A stretch of 64,000 nt of DNA from Trametes villosa. Its lineage: Eukaryota; Basidiomycota; Agaricomycetes; Polyporales; Polyporaceae. The notes below the pieces were generated by a model. The model saw only the letters and a list, made by a program, of their open reading frames with translations, was not told where the DNA came from and ran no database searches. This document shows positions 10,060 to 18,945 of the stretch, piece by piece. How positions within the stretch are numbered: the stretch's first letter is position 1; each line of letters starts with the position of its first letter. Where the stretch lies: NCBI GenBank assembly GCA_002964805.2, contig PUDQ02000010.1, positions 1,922,001 through 1,986,000 of the forward strand, given 5' to 3'. Both the position numbers and the translations under genes were made by a program.

Positions 10060-12785
10060 ATGCACTATACCCTCGTAGCGTCGCTCCTCGGCCTTCTGGC
10101 GTGCAGCCCGCTCGCGCTCGCACAGGGCAACAACCAGAGCCTGCCCAATACCTTCCCGCACGCGTGGCCCGGCCAGCCCAATGGGACCTTCAGCCCCGCA
10201 TGGCAGAAATGTGCGTACCCCATCGCGCCCCCCTCCCTCCTGCAGTTTACTCACCCCATCTCGCCACTACCCGCCCCGCCTACAATGTGCTGATCCCTCG
10301 CCCGCGCAGACTTCGAGGTGACGGAGAAGCTGCCAGACCTGCCGGGGCCGCTGCCGCGCATGTTCGCAGGGAACATCCCCGTGAACCGCGCGGGGCACCC
10401 GAACGACACGCTTTTCTTCTGGGCGTTTGAGAAGCAGGGCGCGAACGGGACGCTCACCGCGCCCGCCGACGCGAACAACACCGACCCGTGGATCATCTGG
10501 CTCCAGGGCGGGTGAGTGTGTTGCGTGCCGCGGCGCGACGTCTAGCTCAATGTGCATATGCAGCCCAGGGTCGTCGGGGATGATCGCGCTCACGACGGAG
10601 GTAGGTGCTGCGCGTTCGGCGGAAGGAAGTTTGTGCTCATAGCGACTGCTCCTGCCAGAATGGCCCCGTGCATGTTCTCGCCAACGGCACCTGGGTGCTG
10701 AACAACTTCAGCTGGAACCACCTCGCGGACACCATCTGGATTGACCAGCCCGTCGGTACGTGTCCCCCCTCCATTCTCCCCCTTCGATGTCTGTGCGGCA
10801 GGCACCGCGCGCGCCGAGCATCCGTTCCTAACACCACAATTCCTCCTACAGGCACCGGCTTCTCGACCGCAGACTCGACAGGATACAGTACGTCCCTGCC
10901 CGTGCCTATCACCGACCGCCCGTTCTCACGCGCCGCCTTCGCCCCGGACAGTCCCCAATGAAGACCAGATGGGCGAGGACTTCGTGCGCGCCGTCCTCCT
11001 ACTTTGTCGCCCGGACACTGACCGGGATCGGCGTGGAACACGCAGGTCGGCTTCCTCTCCAACCTCGTCAAGGTCTTCCCAAGCCTCGCGACGCGGCCCC
11101 TGTTCCTGACCGGCGAGAGCTATGCGGGGACGTACATCGTGAGTGTCCGGCCCTTGGCGTGCTCGCATAATCCCCGCGCGACCATTCAGAGAGGGACGTT
11201 GGAGTGTTCGGAAGCTGATGACTTGACTCGGCCCCTGTTACAGCCGTACATCACGAAGCACATCTTCCAAGCTGAGAGTCCGCCGGTCAAGCTGCGCAAG
11301 ATTGCCATCGGTGACGGCTCGCTCGGCTCGCAGGCCACGGTCGAGCACATACCGGTCGTGAGTGCCTCTCCGTGTGTGAGACGGCAACGCTGCGCCCTGT
11401 GTTAATAGGACCTGCTACGGCGTAGGTGAACGTGATTGAGACGTACCCAGCAATCATCGGGTACGACCAGGATGTATTCAACTATTTCCGGCAACAGTGA
11501 GTGAAACGTCCCAGCTAACAAGCATCTGAATGTGCTGAACACATGGCGATAGATCGCATCTGTGCGGCTTCGACTTCAACCTGACATACCCGCAGAACGG
11601 CCACTTCCCGACGCCCAACCTTGTCAGGCCTTCCAGCAACTCCGCATTGGCCCAGTCCCTCCTAGCGCCGACCGAATCCCGCGCAAGGACCGCCTCCTTG
11701 CAGAAGGCCGTCGCCGAGAAGTTCACTGCGTCTCAGAGCAAGCGCTCGCTGGGCAAGAGGGCCGAGTTCTTTGAGCGCAGAGAGGAGAGCCATAAGGAGT
11801 GGAAGCGGGACTTGAGCGGACGCGCGAATGGGACGATTGACCCGTTGTACGGATGCTTCTTGCTGGATGAGTTGATCGACTATGCCGTCAATTTTACCTT
11901 CCCTTGGTGTAAGTCCGGGCTTGCGGAGGGCAATCAGTTCGAATGTCCAACGATGGTTACTGACCGCATCATATAGCAAACGGCGACTTCGACGTCTACG
12001 ACATCCCCGACGCGACGAGCCCCGAGCCCTTCCTAAACGCCTCCACCTTCTTCAACGACAACCGCACGCGCGCCGCGCTGCACGCGCCGACCTCCAAGGA
12101 CTGGATCCGCAACTTCAACTACCCGTTCGGGAACAAGCACGACCGCTCGCAGGGGAACCAGTACGGCGACCCGAGCGTCGAGCCGATCGCCTTCCTCTCC
12201 GACCTCGCCGCAAACGCGTCCGCCGCGAACGTCTCCATCGTCTTCTACTCCGGCAACGACGACTCCCTCGTCCAGCACCACGGCACGGAGGTCATCATCC
12301 AGAACATGACCTTCGGCGGCGTCCAGGGCTTCTCGCGCCCGCCATCGACGCCCTGGTTCGACGACGACGGGAACTTCGCGGGGATCGTGCACCAGGAGCG
12401 CGGGCTCGCGTACGTGCTCTTCGCAGGCGCGGGCCACCTGGTGCCGGAGTGGAAGCCCGCGCAGGCGCTCACGTTCATTCGCGAGTTCGTCCTCGGCTCG
12501 AACCTGAACGGTACGGTGTCGGGCACGATCGTGGTAGGCGGGGAGAACTCGACGCTCGCGAACGACTTCTTGCCGGGCGGGAACGAGATTTTCTACGGTT
12601 CGGCGGCGACGCAAGGGACTTCGACAATCCCTGCAGCTACACAGGCGGCCTGGAATAGCTTCATCGCAACCGCAACTGCGACACAGCCGCCTATACCAAG
12701 TTCGAATGGCGCTTCTGGGGATATGGCAGGAAGAATCCCTGGCGTGGTTGGAGTGTTGGCTCTGGGGCTCTGGTCGATGATGTAG
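10060..12785 (+). CDS. Secreted serine carboxypeptidase, family S10, possibly GPI-anchored
   Basis: Removes C-terminal residues from peptides outside the cell or in the vacuole. Eleven exons: 10060-10210, 10310-10511, 10564-10600, 10659-10755, 10852-10887, 10952-10983, 11046-11138, 11244-11357, 11426-11496, 11553-11908 and 11977-12785 (665 aa). The signal peptide ends SPLALAQ. S10 landmarks are WIIWLQGGPGSSG, IDQPVGTGFS and the nucleophile elbow GESYAGTY (Ser210); the triad is completed by Asp492 (YSGNDDSL) and His550 (GAGHLVPEW). There are many N-glycosylation sequons. The end (GRIPGVVGVLALGLWSMM, preceded by small residues) looks like a GPI-attachment signal, which would tether the enzyme at the surface. 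A basic insert near residues 315-370 could be a processing region. Confidence 0.92.
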
Positions 12786-13163
12786 TTGTGGACTGGCGTC
12801 CTTTGGGGGGGAGGGTTGCATGTATACCACCACTTTGGCGGGTAATGAGACTGGTAGAATCCGGAGACTTCGCCACGCCCGGAAGGCACCAGGAGTCGAC
12901 AATATGGCACCGTCTATAGCATGCGGCGGTCTTGGTCTTGGGGTGTCGCCTGAAGCTCATCAACCCAAAGCTCTGCGGAGGCGCCATGCCCCAGGTGAGT
13001 CAGTGACGGGGTTGCAGACGCTAGCCAGAGCAGTGGTTGTTCTCATCGCAGCTGGCATCTTTCGAGAATACGGACACTATGCAGGACCGGATTAGAATAC
13101 GACCAGGCAGGCGGATAGGACGCGAGCGTACCATGCCCAGCGACATAAGCCGCCGCAGGCGAT
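12786..13163. other. Intergenic between convergent genes
   Basis: A 378 bp region between the S10 stop (plus) and the DUF4604 stop (minus). It must hold two 3' ends. No gene or hairpin terminator is evident. Confidence 0.5.
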
Positions 13164-13831
13164 TCATGCATCATCACCGAAGGACAGTAGCTTCTTATCT
13201 TGTTTCTTCGCCTTCTTCTTACTAGCTTTCGCGGGAGCCTGTGGCTTGTCGGTGTCGTCTCGCCCATCGCCGACAGCCTTGCGTTTCGCGTTCTTGCCCT
13301 TCGCGCCCGCGCCAGACGAGAAGGAAAGGCCCTGAGATGCGCTTGCCTGCTTGGACTGTCCAGCGGCAGCGCCCTCCTTTGCGCCATCTTCACCGGTCTT
13401 GCTTCCCTCCGCAGAAGCCTCAGGTAGAGGAGGCAAGCCTTTGGCTAGAAACGCAAGACATCAATTGGGAAGTAGAAGGTATAAAGTATACAGTGCGATG
13501 TCTGCGTACCCTTCCGTTTCTCGTTCTCAACCTCCCTCTCCGACAGATACTTGCCTTCCTTTAGCACGACCACCTGAGGCTTCTCTCCTTCGTCGTCCTC
13601 ATCCGCACTCCCCGGTTCATCGTCCGGACGTTCCGGGATGGCTGGGCGACGCGGGATCGGGGGACGACCCGAGCCGTCGTACTCAAACTCGTCGTCGTCT
13701 TCGTCGTCTGCACCTCCACCGCTGCCGCCGCCTCCGAACTGTTTCTGGAGCTTGACAAGGAACGCCGGAGTCTTGGCCTGGTAAGCAAGCTTGGACGAGA
13801 GCTGCTGGCGAGTGGGCTCCTTAGGGGCCAT
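13164..13831 (-). CDS. DUF4604 protein (KIAA1143-like)
   Basis: Conserved eukaryotic protein of unknown function. Two exons on the minus strand, 13831-13510 and 13444-13164 (200 aa). The N-terminus MAPKEPTRQQLSSKLAYQ then TPAFLVKLQ matches the conserved start of the family; a Gly/Asp/Glu-rich stretch leads to EKPQVVVLKEGKYLSE, the most conserved block shared with human KIAA1143. The C-terminus is Lys/Ala-rich and ends KKLLSFGDD, again as in the human protein. The Lys-rich tail suggests a nuclear protein (inference). It shares a 272 bp divergent promoter with SDHAF3. Confidence 0.88.
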
Positions 13832-14103
13832 TTCAGAGATTAATCAAGTTCAGACGAAAAGAAAGCAATCCAGAGGAGTACTAGAGGGACGAGTTCGACA
13901 GAAGAGCCGATGGTGGTCAATGAGCAAGCGACGATTGGCTGGCGCCCGCAACGCTCCTTACTCTTGACCTCTTCGGTCTCCCTCAGCCACCTTCGCTTTG
14001 TTCTACTCACTGCTCAGTATCTGCCGCCGACGTTGGGCCCTGCTTGCTAGTTTTCTGTAAAGCGAATACCTTGTCGTGTCTTCTACTCTCCACTTCAACC
14101 GAA
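13832..14103. promoter_or_regulatory. Divergent promoter region, DUF4604 / SDHAF3
   Basis: Only 272 bp separate two head-to-head start codons, so both promoters and 5' leaders must lie here. No TATA box is visible; it contains pyrimidine-rich tracts typical of housekeeping fungal promoters. Confidence 0.5.
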
Positions 14104-14971
14104 ATGTTTCGCGCAACCGCTGTACGCCTCGCCGAGTCCATCTCAGCACGCCCTCTGAACCTTCAGGAAGCAAGTGCCGCGCTGCTACCACCTTTGCCGT
14201 ACGTCTCATGGGTTAGCCAGCCGTGCATTGGGCACTACTTAAAGACGCTCTGAATAGGTTGTATCGTCGGATATTGCGATCCCATAGAAACCTGCCGCAG
14301 GAAATGCGCTCGCTGGGTGATGACTACGTGAAAGCAGGTGAGCTATTCAAGTGTTTTGCCCTCCGCCTTGTGCCAGCGTCGGGTAGTAGGTTGCATGGGG
14401 AATGGTAATGGTGTGTGACCACGCCCAGGTTAATGAGTGAGCACACTCTACTAGGTCTGTGTATGCGACTGCTAGCAGGGCAACTCTTCTCGAAGCCAAT
14501 GCATTACCCCTCCGGTGTGTTCAGCGTGACTATGTGAAGATTTTGTGCACAAAAATAGAGGTAATAGTGCTACTCGACGCTGGCATATGGCGTATTGTTC
14601 TGTCTGGAAATGGAGGTGGGTGAACTGACGTTCACGCAAGAGTTTCGTAGGCACAAGGAGGTGACGAACAAAGTTCACATCATTGGCTTCCTCTCGCAGT
14701 GGAAGGTATACCTCGACGAACTTCCTGCTGGTCCTGAAGGACAGAGCTTCAGAGGCAAGCCTCTAGACCCTACCAAATTAGAGAAGGTGCGTTTCGCTAT
14801 GACGTCAACCGTAGTACCATCCTGCCCACTCTAAACGACCCACAGATGTCTGCGGAGCAGCTCGGCCAATTATACGAGGTCATGCATGTCACCAAGGACG
14901 TGTGGAAGCCGGTCACGCCAGAGCAAGACGGCAAAGGAAGCTCCGGACACAACGGCAGCAGCCAGTCATAG
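14104..14971 (+). CDS. SDHAF3: Succinate dehydrogenase assembly factor 3 (Acn9/Sdh7, LYR family)
   Basis: Mitochondrial matrix chaperone that helps protect and mature the iron-sulfur subunit of complex II. Exons: 14104-14198, 14258-14337, 14641-14786 and 14846-14971 (148 aa). The defining tripeptide is at the start of exon 2 (PLYRRILRSHRNLPQEM), followed by LGDDYVKAEFRRH, HIIGFLSQWKVYLDEL and LSAEQLGQLYEVMH-type sequence, in normal family order. A short presequence-like N-terminus (MFRATAVRLAESI) fits mitochondrial import. The second intron is 303 bp, about five times the local norm, and holds no evident gene; the KA-EFRRH junction is conserved in the family, so its borders are firm. Confidence 0.93.
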
Positions 14972-15599
14972 CATGAGCTTTTTAGCAAATACGGGATGGA
15001 TTGGTGAGCAAGCACGCAGTTAGAGCAAGACACGGTCGCTCACGGGCTGAGCCTTTGCAGGAGCTGTAGATACGATACGCTATACGAGGCTCAATGACCT
15101 ACTTCTACTGCCTGCCCTAGAAGAGCGAAGACAAATGATGCGGCGTCCAACGGACTGCATGTATGCTCATACGCGCTGCTCCACGCTACAGAGCCAATGA
15201 CCGTACAAGCATGGTGAGTTTCATAGAACGTATCGGGAGCACACCGGATTGCCCCGCCAATCCTCGAGGACGTCGTGCTCAGTGCAACGGCCGCCGCCCC
15301 CTCACGCTTCCGATGGAGGCCTTCGCGCATTCGCACGCGCCCACTCCACTCCCCGGCCTGTCGCGCTCGTCCAATACGCATTCTCCCGCCTTACTCAACC
15401 GCACCCTCCCCGTTCCTTCCCGCCCCGAACCTTCCGGGAACACCATCACGTGTGCGCTACTTTCCCTCGTCGATAAACGCCCAGCGTATGCCTAGGGGCT
15501 TGACCGTGGCGGTATAAAGACCTGCGCACGCTCAGGCAATCTCTCACCAGCTCTCACAACTCTCCCGGTCTCTTCTCGCCAAACCCAACAACCCTCGCC
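14972..15599. other. Intergenic, promoter of cyanase at its right end
   Basis: A 628 bp stretch with no supported gene. It holds a palindromic CACGTG at about 15447-15452 and a TATA box near the cyanase start. Confidence 0.5.
15513..15519 (+). promoter_or_regulatory. TATA box of cyanase
   Basis: TATAAAG 81 bp upstream of the ATG at 15600, followed by a C/T-rich leader (CTCTCACCAGCTCTCACAAC). Confidence 0.55.
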
Positions 15600-16374
15600 A
15601 TGTCCCAAGCATTTGTGAGCACTCGCGATACCGGCAGGGCCGATTGTACGCGTTCTGACCCATATCTTGCTAGACGGTCAGCTCGAACACGGAGCCGTAC
15701 TCCGATCTCCCGCAGATCTTCGCGCGGCTGCTCGAGGCGAAGGCTCAGAAAGGTTCGACGCGTCTCTCTCATATCTACGACCTCTATAGTGCTGAACCCA
15801 ACCTCCAGGTCTCTCCTTTGAGGCCATCGGCAAGGCCATCGACCACGACGAGGTCTGGGTTGCGGCCCTCTTCTACGGCCAGGTGCGCAGCCGACCGCCA
15901 CTCACGCTCCGCGGCAGAGCTGACCCGGTTACTCAGGCTAAGGCTACTCCCGAAGAGCTCGCGAAGCTCGGCGAGCTGCTCGACGTCCCCACCGCGAGCC
16001 TAAACGCTGAGATCGGCGAGAACTGGTTCCCGCGCCGCGGCCTCGGCCCGGTGCCCCCTCATGACCCGCTCCTCTACCGCCTCTTCGAGGTATGTCCCGC
16101 CTTTCGCCTGGCTAGATAAGTTCTTGCTAACGCGCCCAACAGGGTGTTTTGGTGTACGGCACGCCGATCAAGGCGCTCATCCACGAGAAGTTCGGGGACG
16201 GGATCATGTCCATGATCGACTGCAAGGTCAACGTCGAGCGCAAGGCGAACCCGAAGGGCGACCGCGTCCTTCTCACGTTCGAGTGCGTCTCCACATGCCT
16301 GCCTGGCGCGATGCCCGCTGACCGTCGCCACCATCACCCCCAGTGGGAAGTTCCTGCCGTACCTCAAGTGGTAG
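15600..16374 (+). CDS. CYN1: Cyanate hydratase (cyanase)
   Basis: Converts cyanate plus bicarbonate to carbamate and CO2, the carbamate decaying to ammonia; used in detoxification and nitrogen recovery. Six exons: 15600-15614, 15674-15752, 15809-15882, 15937-16089, 16143-16282 and 16344-16374 (163 aa, the usual size). The N-terminal helical domain (LPQIFARLLEAKAQKGLSFE) is followed by the catalytic domain. The triad is Arg104 and Glu107 (LLYRLFE) and Ser130 (GDGIMSMIDC); their spacing of 3 and 26 residues equals Arg96/Glu99/Ser122 in E. coli. It ends GKFLPYLKW, the standard C-terminus, which needs the last intron. Its 3' end faces that of the DUF1479 gene at 134 bp. Confidence 0.95.
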
Positions 16375-16508
16375 GCGTCCGATCGCGCCGAAGCCAGCGC
16401 GCGCTGTATAGTATCTCGCGAATGTTGTACAACAGAAATGGATTTCGCTCTCAACCGTCTAGATATACAAGTGCATACGGACCACATCTATGCAAACTTG
16501 CGGGCTGT

Positions 16509-18156
16509 TCATGCTACTTCGATCGTGAACCCCATGGCACGCTTCCCAATGGGGCTCTCGATGTCGTCCACCTTTCCGATCCCAGCACAGTGCGCCTCGC
16601 CCTTCGTGACTGGGAAGTCCGGTGGTGCGAGCCCCTTCAGGAAGCTCTCCCGCTGCCTCTCGACGTACGCCGCATTTGCAGGGGTGTAAGGCACAGCGGG
16701 GATATACATCACCGTTGAGTCGCCCTTCCCGACGTGTTGCTTCTCCACGGCATGCACCACATCCTGCGCTTATGGTCAGCATGCTGCACGGAGAGAAACG
16801 ATGTTGTGGGCGTACGCAATGCCAGAACACCATGTCGCCCGGGTACACCTTCGGCACGGAGACCATCGTCTCGTCCAGCCGCAGGTGCGGGTGGCTCTTT
16901 GTGTTCGGCCGAGGCCCGGTGAACGCCTGCCCGAGGGAGTAGATGCCAGGGAAGTCCGGGTTAGAGATATCTACCCGCCCACATTCTGCGTCAGTCACCA
17001 CTCTCCCCCGCTCATTTCAATCACCACGCACCGAACTGCCAGTCCTGAGGATCATACGACTCTGCGCTGCGCCCCTCCTTGGGGGTAAAGAACGGCCGCA
17101 GGACGATGTACGCGTTCGACAGCAGCACGTGCGGGAACACCTGCAGCGTGCCCTCGTTCGGCGCGGTCTCGCTCAGCGCGAGCCAGCCCTGGTACGTCCG
17201 GAACACCGTCGACTGGTTCGGGCGCTTGTAGAGCGAGCTCCGCGCGTTCACGCGGTTCCGCAGGTCGTACGGGTCGTGCGCGCGCCAGTCGCCGCGCAGG
17301 ATCTCCGCGAAGCACCCGCGGAAGACGTCGTCTTCCCAGCGCTCGATGCTGCCCCCTGTTTCGCTTCGGTGTGAGTGAATCTATGGCATTGTGAGGGAGG
17401 GGGAGAGGGGAGCCCGACCGTCTATGTGCGGCGGGTGCGCGTCCCACTGTACACCGGGGTGGCGAATGCGGAAGCGGTCGGCGTAGACGAGCGGGGTCGT
17501 CAGGTCTACGTCTTTGACCTCCTCTTCGCCCCGGACGTGGTACATCTGGTTCAGCCACTTCGTCGTCTCGAGCACGTTCGGATGTGCGCGAGCGCGGATC
17601 TGCGACTTCGTCCAGCTGTAGTGCATTGTCAGACCCAGCACGAAAATGCGTGCAACGTGGACCGGCACTCACTAGAGTTGGAAGAACTGCTTGTCGTTCT
17701 CGGGGAATCCTGCACGGAGACACTGTCAGTTCGCAACTCACACACTTTGGGGGGACATGCAACGTTACCTTCGATGTCCGGGTTCGTCGTCACGTACTCG
17801 CGCAGCCACCCCTGCCACTCCTGCGCCTCGGCGTCGTCCACCACATCCCGGATGACCACGCAACCCTTCCGCTTGATCTCGTCTACGCGCTGCGCGCTCA
17901 AGCTCCCCAGCTCCGCGAAGCTGACCTCAGGCACATTCTGCCCCAAGACTTCGCGTGAGCTATCGCTTTTCATGCCCAACACGACGCAACGCACCTGTGG
18001 ACCTTGGCTAGCGATCTCCCTCGTCGCCTTGTCCAGCTCCTGGAGTATCTCGCCCCACGCCTTCGTCACGCGCGCCGCGAAATCAGGGTACGCCTCCGCG
18101 ATCGTCTTCTTCAGCTCGACGAAGCGCGGCGAGCACGGACCAAGTTCGGCGGCCAT
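16509..18156 (-). CDS. DUF1479 family protein (YbiU-like, probable Fe(II)/2-oxoglutarate dioxygenase fold)
   Basis: Six minus-strand exons: 18156-17769, 17709-17673, 17615-17419, 17355-17032, 16985-16816 and 16763-16509 (456 aa, typical). Landmarks are GCVVIRDVVDDAEAQEW, HPNVLETTKWLNQMYH, PLVYADRFRIR, PPHIDGGSIERWEDD, YQGWLALSETAPNEGTLQVF and KVYPGDMVFWHCDVVHAVE. The HxD of PHIDG and the distal His of DVVHAVE look like a metal-binding facial triad, which fits the jelly-roll oxygenase assignment of the family; substrate is unknown. A TATAAG on the minus strand lies near 18250-18245. It is tail-to-tail with cyanase. Confidence 0.9.
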
Positions 18157-18945
18157 CGTGTCTGTTTCTAGGTATTCCCGAAAAGCTGCAAAGGGGTGAA
18201 GGCCGCGGACTGCGTCTGCGGCGACTGCTCCCGATACCTCGACCTTATATGCTTCGAGCGTAAAGCGGACGCCGGACGCCTCCTCCCACGCGCGGTGCGC
18301 TAGCGGGTGTCACAGGGCTGCCCCTGTGCGCACGCAAGATCACGCGGGCGCAGGGATGAGAGCGCACCTACGGTCGAGGCAAGTATAGACGACACCCTGC
18401 ACGTCTCTCGCGCTCGAGCCTATCACGCCCCAAGAGCGCATTCGTGCTTCGCAATACATCGCTTTTTGGCTCGCAGGCGTTGCGGTACCCACGCTGCATT
18501 CTTACGATTCGTCGTGCGAGGGTTATGCCCGCTCAAGCGTCACTTACGCTGACTTGCATCTCTCGGCGAAACCTCGGCTTAACTCTACCGGTAATGCGCA
18601 GGCCATGAACAAGGCGGCCGAGCGGGGACCAAGGCCACGAGCACTCACCTCATTGACGGCCAGGCTAGATAATGCCATCGGGGGTGTCTTCTTCACTGCG
18701 GCGTGGTGCACGCGAGGCAGATATGCACCGTCGGAAGCCCGATGCCTTGCGCGTACGGCCGCTTGCACGTCGAGACCCGGTCCCTCGCGCTGTCTCGGCA
18801 GCAGGAAAGAAAGGCGTCAAAGTGTCATGGTCATTCAAGACGGCATTGAAACAGCTGCGGATGTAAGATAAAACTAGATAGCAGGGAGATAACGCGACGG
18901 TGAAGAATCCTAGCATGGGAGTGCGCACTCCGGCTTTGCACCCTG
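18157..18945. other. Intergenic, no supported gene
   Basis: A 789 bp stretch upstream of the DUF1479 gene and downstream of beta-tubulin, both on minus. It contains the DUF1479 promoter on its left. I see no coding features. Confidence 0.5.
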
